Assembly: GCF_014640175.1 (NCBI RefSeq)
Contig: NZ_BMGL01000008.1
Location: 124,001 to 188,000 of the forward strand
Source: Psychroflexus salis
Lineage (GTDB): Bacteria; Bacteroidota; Bacteroidia; Flavobacteriales; Flavobacteriaceae
DNA: 64,000 bases
Direction: 5' to 3'
This document shows positions 1 through 11,304 of this stretch, in pieces (positions within the stretch are counted from its first letter, which is position 1; every line of letters begins with the position of its first letter). The notes below the pieces were generated by a model. The model saw only the letters and a list, made by a program, of their open reading frames with translations. It searched no databases and had not been told where the DNA came from. Both the position numbers and the translations under genes were made by a program.

Positions 1-124
1 TTTTTCAGTGCTGTAACAAAACCAAGAAACATTACTTTCTATTTCAATGTAAAGTAAAATTTTTAAAAAACTCGAGCTGTTTTGTTTTTATATAATGCAG
101 TACAATTTAATTGGTAATTCTTGT

Positions 125-802
125 TTAGTTTGAAAGCACAAAAAATTTATCTTTTATAATTAAGGAAGAAAATCCATTTAGTTCGGTAATATACTTTAGT
201 GTTTCTTTACTATAAAAAAAACAATGTGTTGGGTCGTTTTTGTACCACCATTCTTTAAAACCATCAATATTCAAGTCTTTATAGAGCAATTCAGTTTTAC
301 CATAAAACTTTCCATTGGGTACTAGTAAATTTTTAATTTTAATAAATTCTTTTGCGGGATGGCTAAAATGTTCAATTACTTCACAACAAATTATAAATTG
401 ATATTTATCTTTCAATTTATTTTTATCTGGGAAAAAATACGGATCGTACAAAGCAATATTATGGAAGCCATTATTCTTTAAGATATGAGTTATTACAGGT
501 CCTGGGCCACATCCATAATCTAAACCTTTAGCATCTTTATTTTGATCTTTTAAAATTTGCTTACTTAATGGGGAAACAAATTTTTGATAGCGAGCATCTT
601 CTACGTCGTTATTATGCATTGCATAACGTTGTTTCTCTTGTTTAAAATTTAATATTTCGTTTTTTTGTAAGTGAACAGAAACACAATTTTTGCATCGATA
701 ATAAGTCCGATTATTCATTTTGGTAGCGAAGTTCAAAAAATAGTCCGCTTTGTGTGAACAAAGCGGACAAGTAGAGGTTTGCAAATTTGCGTGTGTAAGC
801 AT
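125..802 (-). CDS. Class I SAM-dependent methyltransferase with N-terminal zinc ribbon
   Basis: A 225-aa protein. Residues about 13-40 hold two Cys pairs (CPLC and CKNC) that look like a zinc ribbon. A Rossmann methyltransferase domain follows: the glycine-rich SAM loop LDYGCGPGP at about residue 94, then CCEVIEHFSHP, the usual motif-II-like stretch of Methyltransf_23-type enzymes. The substrate cannot be told. Such zinc-ribbon methyltransferases often act on sugars or small molecules (family knowledge). The stop lies 8 nt from the next gene's C-terminal end; both genes are on the minus strand, so they may be co-transcribed from the DUF349 gene. Confidence 0.8.
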   Translation of the reverse strand: MLTHANLQTSTCPLCSHKADYFLNFATKMNNRTYYRCKNCVSVHLQKNEILNFKQEKQRYAMHNNDVEDARYQKFVSPLSKQILKDQNKDAKGLDYGCGPGPVITHILKNNGFHNIALYDPYFFPDKNKLKDKYQFIICCEVIEHFSHPAKEFIKIKNLLVPNGKFYGKTELLYKDLNIDGFKEWWYKNDPTHCFFYSKETLKYITELNGFSSLIIKDKFFVLSN

Positions 803-810
803 TTGCAGAT

Positions 811-2919
811 TTATAGTTGGTTTAATTTATCTAACTTAGTTTTCCACATACTTAACTCATCTCGATAGCGTTCTATTTTGTCTTTTACTTCTTTAACTAA
901 AGGATTAGAATCGTCTGTTGAACTGAAAAATTGAAGATTGTTTTCAAATTGATTTATATTATCTTTAGTTTCATCAATTTTTTTGCGAATAAAGAAAACT
1001 TCTCTGTTAATATCTCGCTCACTACCTTCGTCTAGATCATGTAACCTAGATTCGTATTTTAATAATTCTGCTTCTTTCTTTTCTACCCCTGTTTTTTTAA
1101 ACAGTTGGTCTAATGTTTTATTGAATTTACCTTCAATATACTTTTTGTTTCTTGGTACAGCTCCAATTTCTCCCCATTCTTCAATAAAGCCTTCTATTGT
1201 TTTTAAAGATTCATCTTTGTTGTCTGGTAATTGTGCGGATTTCACTTTATTAATTAAATCTTTTTTGGCTAAAAAGGCCTTGAATTCTTCATCTAAATCT
1301 TCATTTTTCTTACTGTGCAAGCGATTGAAGTAATGATTACAAGCATTTTTAAATTTTTTCCAAATTTTGTCGCTATCTTTTCTAGGAACATGACCGATTT
1401 CTTTCCACTGATCTTGAATTTTTTTCATTAGTGGAGTAGTGGTTTCAAAATCTTCACTATCCTTATGTTCTTCAGCAACTTCAATTAAATCTAGTTTCTT
1501 TTTTAAATTTTCAAACTGATCTTGCTTTAAATTCTTATAAAATGCATTTTTCTTCCGGTTAAAAGTTCGTGTATGCTTCTTAAAAGCATTCCAAATTTCA
1601 TCCATATCTTTTCTTGGAACTTTACCTGCTTTAAAAAAAATTTCTCTTAGCTTTTCAATATTTTTTATCTTGGTTTGGGCATCGTTATGCGAAGTAACTT
1701 CTTGGTCTGCTATTTTTCTAATTTCTTCAATTACTTCTTCTTTTACAGCTAAGTTTTTTTCCCGTTCCTTATCTAATTCTTCAAAATATGCCTGACGTTT
1801 ATCGTGAATTTGTTGTGTTGCATGACTAAACTTTTCCCATATTTCTTCTCTAAATTCTCGAGCTACGGGACCTAGTTCTTCTTTCCACATTTTATGTAGC
1901 AATTGTAACTCTCTAAAAGCTCGGTTTATATCATCTTCTTTAATAAGCTCTTCTGCACGCGAAATTAATTTCAATTTTTGGTCTAAGTTATGTTTAAAAT
2001 CCAAGTCCCTAAACTCACGGTCAAGATGTAAGAAATCATAAAATCGTTCAACATGAAAATGGTAATTTTCCCAAACTTGACGGTATTCTGATTTAGGTAT
2101 CGGGCCAGCATTTTTCCATCTTTCTTGCAAATCTTTAAAGTGCTGAAAAGTTGAATTCATACTTTCGCCAGCACCAATCATATTTTTAAGCTCTTCAATT
2201 ATTGAAAGTCTTTCTTTTAAATTTTGATTTAAATTCTTTTTTAATTGATTGTAATATTGGTCTCTTTTTTCACGATAATCGAAGTAAATAGAATTGAATT
2301 TTTTCTTAACTGGAGAAGTATACTGAAAATCAATAATATTTCCACCTTCCTCTATAAAAGCTTCTTTTTTCTCTTCAATAATCTCGTTGAATTTTTTATC
2401 GAAGGCTATTTTAATTTGCGTAACATGCTCTCTGATTGATTGAATCTTTTCGTTAGATAAAAGCTTTTCTATCTCGATAACCAATTCATCTAAAGACATG
2501 CTGTCGTAATCTTTTAATTCAATTTCATGACGTTTAGAAACATCTTCGTCTTCACTGTCTTCTGCATTGGCTTCATCGAGTTCGTCTGTAGCATTTTTAG
2601 TTGTTTGGTTAGGTTCAGGTTGAGAAGTTTCAGTACTATCAGAATCAGCAACAGCATCAGATGGAGAGTCTTGCTCATTTGCATCAGCGCTATCTATTTT
2701 GCTGCTTTTTTTTGTTGTCTCAGCTTCTAAAGTAGAACTTTCTGAGCTATCTTCACTTTTAGCTTCCGATTCTAACTTGCTTTCTTCACTTGCTTGGTCT
2801 TTATTTTCCTGATCAGTCGATTCGCGATTAAGCTCTTGCTTTTCAGTTGATTCAGATTTTTTTTCAGCTTCGTTTTGCAAGTTTTCTGCTTCCTGATTTT
2901 TGTTTACTTCTTCAGACAT
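811..2919 (-). CDS. DUF349 domain-containing protein
   Basis: About 702 aa. The first ~130 residues are low complexity and acidic (Glu/Ser/Asp/Lys rich). The rest is a series of helical repeats with recurring W(K)xxGxVPRK-type motifs (WKNAGPIPK, FFKAGKVPRK, WKEIGHVPRK, WGEIGAVPRN), the signature of tandem DUF349 repeats. The ATG at 2919 (MSEEVNKN) is preferred over an in-frame TTG three codons upstream. Function is unknown; DUF349 proteins are common in Bacteroidota and Actinobacteria and have been linked to nucleic-acid-related roles only loosely. Likely cytoplasmic. The acidic N-terminus is probably disordered. Confidence 0.85.
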   Translation of the reverse strand: MSEEVNKNQEAENLQNEAEKKSESTEKQELNRESTDQENKDQASEESKLESEAKSEDSSESSTLEAETTKKSSKIDSADANEQDSPSDAVADSDSTETSQPEPNQTTKNATDELDEANAEDSEDEDVSKRHEIELKDYDSMSLDELVIEIEKLLSNEKIQSIREHVTQIKIAFDKKFNEIIEEKKEAFIEEGGNIIDFQYTSPVKKKFNSIYFDYREKRDQYYNQLKKNLNQNLKERLSIIEELKNMIGAGESMNSTFQHFKDLQERWKNAGPIPKSEYRQVWENYHFHVERFYDFLHLDREFRDLDFKHNLDQKLKLISRAEELIKEDDINRAFRELQLLHKMWKEELGPVAREFREEIWEKFSHATQQIHDKRQAYFEELDKEREKNLAVKEEVIEEIRKIADQEVTSHNDAQTKIKNIEKLREIFFKAGKVPRKDMDEIWNAFKKHTRTFNRKKNAFYKNLKQDQFENLKKKLDLIEVAEEHKDSEDFETTTPLMKKIQDQWKEIGHVPRKDSDKIWKKFKNACNHYFNRLHSKKNEDLDEEFKAFLAKKDLINKVKSAQLPDNKDESLKTIEGFIEEWGEIGAVPRNKKYIEGKFNKTLDQLFKKTGVEKKEAELLKYESRLHDLDEGSERDINREVFFIRKKIDETKDNINQFENNLQFFSSTDDSNPLVKEVKDKIERYRDELSMWKTKLDKLNQL

Positions 2920-3141
2920 TTTTTTCAATGTTAAGGTTCTTAATAAAGTTGAAATATAATAACTTGTATACTTCTACACAACTATAAAAATGGTTTCGAT
3001 AATTATCGACCAAAGCTTATATCATTTTAATTTCTTTTCTTTGCTTCTGGCCACAATGCTTTTAGTTGCAAACAAAATTTACTAATTGAGCAGCATTAAG
3101 CTTTTTAACTAAAATTTAAAAACACTTGTAGCTTACCCAAG

Positions 3142-3149
3142 TATATTTG
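3142..3149 (+). promoter_or_regulatory. Bacteroidota -7 element upstream of bshC
   Basis: TATATTTG matches the Bacteroidota -7 consensus TAnnTTTG and sits 13 nt before the ATG, so the leader would be very short. I see no well-spaced -33 TTG, so this is a partial match. Confidence 0.5.
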
Positions 3150-3162
3150 CAAAAAACAGTAG

Positions 3163-4761
3163 ATGTCTGATTGTATTTCGTATCAACAAACCCATAGGTT
3201 TTCTAAGCTTATTGAAGATTATATAGCGAAAGATGAAAAAGTTGAACCTTTTTACAATCGATTTCCAGAATTAGCATCATTCGAAGGACAAATTACTGAA
3301 AAACATGCCCACGTAAAAGCAAAAAACAGGGCTATTTTGGCCGACGTATTGTTGCAGCAATATACTAAAATAGCTGCATCTCAAGCAAGTATCAACAATA
3401 TTAAATCTTTAGTAGATGTAGATACATTTACCGTAACAACGGGGCATCAACTAAATTTATTTACCGGTCCTATTTATTTTATTTACAAAATTGTATCGAC
3501 TATAAAGTTATGCAATCAGTTGCAACTACAATATCCAGACAAAAAGTTTGTTCCTGTGTATTGGATGGCTTCAGAAGACCACGATTTTGAAGAAATTAAA
3601 TTCTTTAATTTAAATAATAAAAAGTATTCTGCACATCAACTCAAAAAAGGAAAAGTTGGCGCGCATCCTACCGAAAATCTCGATTTGCTCTTTAAAGAAT
3701 TGGATAAAGATTTGGGCATTGGTGAGCATGCTAATTACTTACGTAAACTTTTTCAAAAAGCTTATTTATACCACGAAACATATGCCGAAGCAACCCGTTA
3801 TTTAGTAAATTTATTGTTTCAAGATTACGGCTTAGTGATTATAGATGCAGACCAAAAAGACTTAAAAAGAATATGCATTCCGCAGTTTAAAAACGAACTG
3901 CTCCACCAATCTGTTTCTAAATATACAGCCCAAAGTATAGCCCGTTTAAAAGAAGCCAATTACAAAGTACAAGTTAACCCTAGAGAAATTAACTTGTTTT
4001 ACATTAAAGATGGTTTGCGAGAACGCATACTTGTAAAAGGTGGTTTATATTATATTAATGAAACTAAACTGAAGTTTACACAAGCTGAATTGCTTAACGA
4101 GCTAGAAACTTTTCCCGAACGCTTTTCGCCCAACGTCATGATAAGGCCGCTTTATCAAGAAGCGATTTTACCTAATTTATGTTATATAGGTGGAGGTGGA
4201 GAATTAGCTTATTGGTTTCAGTTGAAACCTTATTTTGAAGCTGAAGAAATTCCTTTACCCATTTTACTATTGCGAAATTCTGCCTTAATTTATACACACA
4301 AACAAGCCCAAAAAGCAAGTAATTTAAATTTAAAATTAGACGATTTCTTTTTAAGTAGTAACGAATTAGCAACAAAAGTTACACATCAAACAAGTGAAAT
4401 TAAAATCGATTTTTTTCCACAAAAAAAATATTTAGAAAAGCAGTTTGAAGACTTGTATAATCTGGCAAAACAGACAGATGCAAGTTTTAAAGGTGCAGTT
4501 GCTGCTCAAGAACAAAAACAAATAAATGGTTTAACTTATTTAGAAAAGCGTTTGTTAAAAGCGCAAAAAAGAAAGCTAAAAGATTATTTAAAACGAGTAG
4601 AAGCACTTCAGCTTTCTTTATTTCCAGAACAAAACTTGCAAGAACGCCACATTAATTTTAGTGAAATATATTTAAAATTAGGAAAAGAATTAATCCCGCG
4701 TCTCCTTTCTGAGTTTAACCCTTTAGATTTACAATTCAATTTAATTGAAATAGACCAATAA
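3163..4761 (+). CDS. bshC: Bacillithiol biosynthesis cysteine-adding enzyme BshC
   Basis: A 532-aa protein of the usual BshC length. It carries typical BshC blocks: FTVTTGHQLNLFTGPIYFIYK (about residues 89-109), PVYWMASEDHDFEEI (about 127-141), and a C-terminal coiled-coil domain (residues ~440-500). BshC is the putative last enzyme of bacillithiol synthesis, adding cysteine to GlcN-malate; bacillithiol is the low-molecular-weight thiol of many Flavobacteriia and Firmicutes (family knowledge). The gene is divergent from the DUF349 gene and has its own -7 element. The start ATG at 3163 fits the family N-terminus. Confidence 0.93.
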   Translation: MSDCISYQQTHRFSKLIEDYIAKDEKVEPFYNRFPELASFEGQITEKHAHVKAKNRAILADVLLQQYTKIAASQASINNIKSLVDVDTFTVTTGHQLNLFTGPIYFIYKIVSTIKLCNQLQLQYPDKKFVPVYWMASEDHDFEEIKFFNLNNKKYSAHQLKKGKVGAHPTENLDLLFKELDKDLGIGEHANYLRKLFQKAYLYHETYAEATRYLVNLLFQDYGLVIIDADQKDLKRICIPQFKNELLHQSVSKYTAQSIARLKEANYKVQVNPREINLFYIKDGLRERILVKGGLYYINETKLKFTQAELLNELETFPERFSPNVMIRPLYQEAILPNLCYIGGGGELAYWFQLKPYFEAEEIPLPILLLRNSALIYTHKQAQKASNLNLKLDDFFLSSNELATKVTHQTSEIKIDFFPQKKYLEKQFEDLYNLAKQTDASFKGAVAAQEQKQINGLTYLEKRLLKAQKRKLKDYLKRVEALQLSLFPEQNLQERHINFSEIYLKLGKELIPRLLSEFNPLDLQFNLIEIDQ

Positions 4762-4789
4762 ACCAATCCATCTTGCTGTAAATATTATT

Positions 4790-4797
4790 TACTTTTG
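4790..4797 (+). promoter_or_regulatory. Bacteroidota -7 element upstream of PLP decarboxylase
   Basis: TACTTTTG matches TAnnTTTG and lies 17 nt upstream of the ATG at 4815, in the short gap after bshC. No clear -33 partner at the usual spacing. Confidence 0.45.
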
Positions 4798-4814
4798 CAG
4801 TAAAATTTAGGATT

Positions 4815-6203
4815 ATGAAGAGTATGCACGCGATTGATATCGATACGGTAGAAATGACCTTAGATATTATGAAATATGCTATTAATCGCATATCGAATAC
4901 TACGCCAGATTTAGCTTCGCCTAAACAAGAAAAAGAATTATTAGCACTGGTTGGCGATACCATTACAGACGATGGAATTGGCGGCGAAAAAGCTTTTCAG
5001 ATTTTTAGAGATGTGTTGGCTAAAGCTGCCGTACCTGTAGACCACCCAAGGCATTTGGCATTTGTGCCTGCTGCACCAACTCGGGCTGCAGTTTTATTTG
5101 ATTTAGTAACTTCGGCAGCCAGTATTCATGGTGCTTATTGGATGACAGGCGCTGGTGGAATTTTTTGCGAAAACAGAGCTATGGAATGGTTAGTTTCACT
5201 AACAGGATTACCCAAAGATGCCTTTGGTGTATTTACTTCTGGCGGAACAGCTGCAAACCTTAGTGCTATCGTTACTGCAAGAGAAGATTGGCGAACAAAA
5301 AATGAAGAAAATAATGCTTTTAAAGGTCTGCTAATTACTTCTCATGGAGCACATTCTTCTGTAAAGTCTATGGCTAAAGTAATCGATGCAGATTTAATAT
5401 TGGTAGAAGATGATGAAGAAGACAAATTAACCGCAAAAGGCCTACAAGCTACCATTAAAAATTTAAGTGAAATAGATAGGAAACGTTTATTTGCCATTGT
5501 AGCGACTGGAGGAACCACCAATGCTGGAATTATTGATGACTTACAAGGAATTGCTAAAGTTTGTAATGAGGAAAAGGTTTGGTTTCATGTAGATGCTGCC
5601 TATGGTGGTGGCGCTTTAGCTGCTCCTTCTGTAAGACATTTGTTTAAAGGAATTGAAAAAGCAGATAGCATTACGATTGATCCTCATAAATGGATGTTTT
5701 CTCCCTACGATTGTGGCGCTGTCTTATATCGAGATATGAAACTCGCTGCTAATGCACACTCACAAAAAGGCGCTTATTTAGATATTTTTAAAGATCAAGG
5801 TGCGCAAGGTTTTAATCCAGCAGATTACCAAATACAACTAACTAGAAGGTTAAGAGGTATGCCACTTTGGTTTTCGTTAGCCATGCATGGAACTAAAACG
5901 TATACAAAAGCCATTGAGCGAGGTTTAGAACTTGCACAAAATGCAGCTAAACAAATTACAGAGTTAAGTCATGTTGAATTAGTTCGTGAACCTGGATTAT
6001 CTTGCGTTTTGTACAGGCGTTTAGGTTGGCAGCCTAAAGACTATGTGGAATGGACATACCAAAATCACCAGTCTGGATTTGCTTTAGTAACTCCTACTAA
6101 ATGGACTACCAATGGAAAATCGGAAACTATTGCTCGCTTTTGCTTCATTAATCCAGATACAACCGAAGATGATATTAGCGCCATTTTAAAAACAATGTCT
6201 TGA
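4815..6203 (+). CDS. Pyridoxal-5'-phosphate-dependent decarboxylase (aromatic/glutamate decarboxylase-like, group II)
   Basis: A 462-aa group II PLP decarboxylase. Visible landmarks are the cofactor region FTSGGTAANLSA (~residue 136), the VHVDAAYGGG-like motif FHVDAAYGGGAL (~256) with the PLP-pyridine Asp, and the internal-aldimine lysine in DPHKWMFSPYDCG (about residue 292). It removes the alpha-carboxyl group of an amino acid; the substrate (aromatic L-amino acid, glutamate, 2,4-diaminobutyrate) cannot be read from the sequence. Cytosolic. Its own -7 element lies between it and bshC, so co-transcription with bshC is not required. Confidence 0.85.
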   Translation: MKSMHAIDIDTVEMTLDIMKYAINRISNTTPDLASPKQEKELLALVGDTITDDGIGGEKAFQIFRDVLAKAAVPVDHPRHLAFVPAAPTRAAVLFDLVTSAASIHGAYWMTGAGGIFCENRAMEWLVSLTGLPKDAFGVFTSGGTAANLSAIVTAREDWRTKNEENNAFKGLLITSHGAHSSVKSMAKVIDADLILVEDDEEDKLTAKGLQATIKNLSEIDRKRLFAIVATGGTTNAGIIDDLQGIAKVCNEEKVWFHVDAAYGGGALAAPSVRHLFKGIEKADSITIDPHKWMFSPYDCGAVLYRDMKLAANAHSQKGAYLDIFKDQGAQGFNPADYQIQLTRRLRGMPLWFSLAMHGTKTYTKAIERGLELAQNAAKQITELSHVELVREPGLSCVLYRRLGWQPKDYVEWTYQNHQSGFALVTPTKWTTNGKSETIARFCFINPDTTEDDISAILKTMS

Positions 6204-6293
6204 TGGTTGATTTTATACTTACCTTAATAAAAGCGAGTATAATAAATAAGATAGTTTGTATTTGATGCTGTGCTGTAAAAACGCTTCTGAGCC

Positions 6294-6938
6294 TTAAAAT
6301 ATCCCTAAAAACCGCTTAGTTTTTTTAGTTTTTTTACTAGTTTGTGTTTTTGCTGGTAAATCATCTTCAACTTCAATTTCTTCTGGAAATAAGGAAGGGT
6401 CAGGTTTTACAGTAAACCGGAGAAATGTGTTGTCCCAACCCATAAATAAATATGCCCCATTTTTAGCTGGCCTTGTACTAATAGAAAATTGTTCTACACT
6501 TGTTGCTGTTTCCTGAACTTTTAGATTAAAACGTAAAACATCAGCGCTTTCCTTATAATTATATGCACCCCAATCTTGATAATTTTGGTTAATAATAATA
6601 GTCCATTCGTCTTCATTTGGAATACTAAATAATGCATAGGTTCCTTTTTTAATAGGTTGGCCATTCACATAACAATGCTCATAAAATCGAATTTCAGTTG
6701 TTTCGTTTGCGCCAGTTCGCCAAACTTTTTCAAAAGGAACTAAATTGCCAAATATTTCGCGACCTCTCTTAAATGGTCGGCTATAAATTATTCTTACCAA
6801 AGGAGAATTATCTTCATTTCTTACCATAACGGCATCCATAGGACTTTTATCTAAGTCTGAGAAGCTTTGTGCATTAACAGATAAGCTACTACAAATAATA
6901 AAAGTAAAAAGCATAAGATTGTTCAATAGTCGGTGCAT
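6294..6938 (-). CDS. DUF2911 domain-containing secreted protein
   Basis: A 214-aa protein with an N-terminal signal peptide (hydrophobic core LMLFTFIICSSLS, cleavage likely after VNA). It is followed by the DUF2911 core: VRIIYSRPFKRGREIFGNLVPFEKVWRTGANE, KGTYALFSIPNEDEWTIIIN and DWGAYNY. DUF2911 is widespread in secreted Bacteroidota proteins and has no known activity. The last ~25 residues are Lys/Thr rich. Convergent with the decarboxylase and divergent from gyrB. Confidence 0.88.
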   Translation of the reverse strand: MHRLLNNLMLFTFIICSSLSVNAQSFSDLDKSPMDAVMVRNEDNSPLVRIIYSRPFKRGREIFGNLVPFEKVWRTGANETTEIRFYEHCYVNGQPIKKGTYALFSIPNEDEWTIIINQNYQDWGAYNYKESADVLRFNLKVQETATSVEQFSISTRPAKNGAYLFMGWDNTFLRFTVKPDPSLFPEEIEVEDDLPAKTQTSKKTKKTKRFLGIF

Positions 6939-6996
6939 ATATTATACGTTTTTTAATTTAACTCAATTAAAGCTAAAATAGTATTTCTATTTTTTA

Positions 6997-7004
6997 CAAA
7001 AATA
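6997..7004 (-). promoter_or_regulatory. Bacteroidota -7 element for the DUF2911 gene
   Basis: Read on the minus strand this is TATTTTTG, a TAnnTTTG match, about 58 nt upstream of the DUF2911 start. No -33 element identified. Confidence 0.35.
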
Positions 7005-7033
7005 TGTATTGAAGTCTGAGTAATTGTTAATAA

Positions 7034-9070
<2,037 letters not shown>

Positions 9071-9143
9071 TTGTCATGTTTCATTTAAGAAAAACTTTTA
9101 TTATTAACGATTATATTAAATTTATATTTTTAACTAAATCGAT

Positions 9144-10166
9144 ATGATAATGAAAAAGCTCACTTATGTTGTTTTATTCCTAATTTTAAGTTTTCAGCCT
9201 AGCTGGTCTCAGATAAATATTAATCGAGTTTTAGCAGCAGGCGCTGAAGATACAAAGCTTTTTGCTGAAAATTATTTAACGCCTGGTTTAGATGCAGTAG
9301 CTTATTCACTTTCAAGTGGATGGTTTACATCTGCAAAGTCTAAAAAATTAGGTCAATTTGAGTTGTCTTTCATTGGGAATGCTGCATTTGTTTCTTCTAG
9401 TCAGAAAAACTTTGAATTGAATACTGCAGATTATAACTTTTTAGAGTTCGAAAATGGATCTAGTATTCAGCGTGTGGCAACAGTTTTAGGAGAAAACGAC
9501 CCAAGTATACAAGCACTAGCGGTTTTCGAAGATGAAAATGGAAACCAACAAAGTGTTGGTTTTACACTTCCACAAGGTTTAGCAAGAACCGGATTAGATC
9601 AAGTGCCTACCGCATTTCCACAATTAAGTATTGGTTTTTTAGGTGGTTTAGAGTTTAAATTTAGATACTTGCCCGAAATTGAATCTGACGATGGTTCTTT
9701 GCAGTACTATGGAGTTGGTGTTCAAAATGAAATTTCAGATTGGATTCCTGGCTTTAAGTTATTACCCATTCATTTAGGTTTAGCTGCCAATTATAGTGTT
9801 TTTAAAGGAGATATAAAATTAGGAGACACCCCAATTGTCGATACAAACAATGGTTTTTTAGAAAGTGAATTTTCTGTTTGGTCCTTTAGTGGATTGGTTT
9901 CAACAAAATTACCCGTTATTAATTTTTATGCTGGTTTAAGTTATATTTCAGCATCTTCAGATTTTGGATTAAAGGGTGATTATGCACTAAACGAAGGTGT
10001 AAATTCTGGTGAAACCATTCGAGATCCTTTTGTTACATCATCTTCTGTAAACGGTTTTCGAGGAACTATTGGAGCTAAATTAACCTTAGCTTTTTTTAGA
10101 ATTCATGCCGACTATAGTATTCAAGAATTTAATACCGTATCAGCGGGAATCAGTTTCGGAATTTAA
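9144..10166 (+). CDS. DUF6588 family secreted/outer-membrane protein
   Basis: A 340-aa protein with a signal peptide (KKLTYVVLFLILSFQPSWSQ). After it comes the DUF6588-like block (ADYNFLEFENG and related residues, AVAYSLSSGW, then alternating-hydrophobicity beta strands and repeated FKLLPIHLGLAANYS, KLPVINFYAGLSYISASS, FFRIHADYSIQEFNTVSAGISFGI). The strand pattern and C-terminal aromatic/Ile ending suggest an outer-membrane beta-barrel (inference). Two start codons are possible, 9144 and 9150 (MKKLTYV). It sits 73 nt after gyrB. Confidence 0.75.
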   Translation: MIMKKLTYVVLFLILSFQPSWSQININRVLAAGAEDTKLFAENYLTPGLDAVAYSLSSGWFTSAKSKKLGQFELSFIGNAAFVSSSQKNFELNTADYNFLEFENGSSIQRVATVLGENDPSIQALAVFEDENGNQQSVGFTLPQGLARTGLDQVPTAFPQLSIGFLGGLEFKFRYLPEIESDDGSLQYYGVGVQNEISDWIPGFKLLPIHLGLAANYSVFKGDIKLGDTPIVDTNNGFLESEFSVWSFSGLVSTKLPVINFYAGLSYISASSDFGLKGDYALNEGVNSGETIRDPFVTSSSVNGFRGTIGAKLTLAFFRIHADYSIQEFNTVSAGISFGI

Positions 10167-10204
10167 ATAAAGTAAACAATAATTAATCTTTAAAATATAA
10201 AAAT

Positions 10205-11128
10205 ATGAAAGTAACTGTAGTAGGAGCAGGAGCAGTAGGAGCAAGTTGTGCAGAGTATATAGCAATTAAAGACTTTGCATCAGAAGTAGTCTTGGTAGAT
10301 ATAAAAGAAGGTTATGCCGAAGGTAAAGCTATGGACTTAATGCAAACGGCAACGCTTAACGGTTTCGATACAAAAATAACTGGTAGCACAAGCGATTATA
10401 CTAAAACAGCAAATTCTGATATTGCTGTTATTACAAGTGGTATTCCTAGAAAACCTGGTATGACTCGTGAAGAACTTATTGGTATAAATGCTGGTATTGT
10501 GAAGGATGTTGCTGGTAAAATTATAGAACATTCTCCAAATGTAATTTTAATTGTGGTAAGTAATCCAATGGATACGATGACTTATTTGGCACATAAAGAA
10601 TTAGGTTTGCCTAAAAATAGAATTATAGGAATGGGAGGAGCTTTAGATAGTGCCCGTTTTAAATATAGATTAAGCGAAGCTTTGGCTTGTCCAGCATCAG
10701 ATATAGAAGGTATGGTAATCGGTGGGCACAGCGATACAGGAATGGTACCTTTAACAAGTTTAGCAACTCGAAATAGTGTGCGAGTAACAGAATTTATCTC
10801 AGATGAAAGACTTCAACAAGTTTCAGAAGATACTAAAGTAGGTGGGGCAACCTTAACCAAATTATTAGGTACTTCTGCTTGGTACGCACCAGGAGCTGCA
10901 GTATCATCTTTAGTTCAATCTATTGCATGCGACCAAAAGAAAATGTTTCCATGTTCAACGTATTTAGAAGGAGAATACGGACTAAACGACTTATGTATAG
11001 GTGTTCCTGTTATTTTAGGTAAAGATGGAATAGAAAAAATAGTTGAGTTGAATTTAACAGATGCTGAAAAAAATAAACTTCAAGAAAGTGCAAAAGCAGT
11101 TAAAAAAACCAACGCTCTGTTAGAATAA
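10205..11128 (+). CDS. mdh: Malate dehydrogenase
   Basis: A 307-aa LDH-like (tetrameric) malate dehydrogenase. N-terminal NAD-binding loop VVGAGAVGASCAEYIA with Asp in VLVDIKEG as the NAD-selective residue; SGIPRKPGMTREELIGIN mobile loop with substrate-binding arginines; VVSNPMDTMTY; GMGGALDSARFKYRL; and the catalytic His in GGHSDTGMVP. It interconverts malate and oxaloacetate in the TCA cycle. It is followed by a strong terminator at 11154-11189, so it ends its transcript. Confidence 0.95.
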   Translation: MKVTVVGAGAVGASCAEYIAIKDFASEVVLVDIKEGYAEGKAMDLMQTATLNGFDTKITGSTSDYTKTANSDIAVITSGIPRKPGMTREELIGINAGIVKDVAGKIIEHSPNVILIVVSNPMDTMTYLAHKELGLPKNRIIGMGGALDSARFKYRLSEALACPASDIEGMVIGGHSDTGMVPLTSLATRNSVRVTEFISDERLQQVSEDTKVGGATLTKLLGTSAWYAPGAAVSSLVQSIACDQKKMFPCSTYLEGEYGLNDLCIGVPVILGKDGIEKIVELNLTDAEKNKLQESAKAVKKTNALLE

Positions 11129-11153
11129 AATAGCTGTAAAATTTAAAATAAAT

Positions 11154-11189
11154 GGCAGTTGAACCACAATCCGTTCAACTGCCTTTTTT
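11154..11189 (+). terminator. Rho-independent terminator after mdh
   Basis: An 11-bp perfect stem (GGCAGTTGAAC / GTTCAACTGCC) with an 8-nt loop followed by six T. It lies 25 nt after the mdh stop. Confidence 0.9.
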
Positions 11190-11304
11190 CATTTTCGTGC
11201 TTGTTAAAATATCTTTAAGGAAAGTATTGTCATTTCTTTTTTGAAAGCATATATTTGTCCGATTTTTAAGAGAATAAAACAATATTAATTAATAGTAAAA
11301 TCGA

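Noticed and set aside
1-124. Possible start of a minus-strand gene (ATG at 30-32)
   Set aside because: Only about ten codons fall in the window, so nothing can be supported.
2245-2730. Plus-strand open frames opposite the DUF349 gene
   Set aside because: They are antisense shadows of a conserved low-complexity/coiled protein, without their own motifs or spacing signals.
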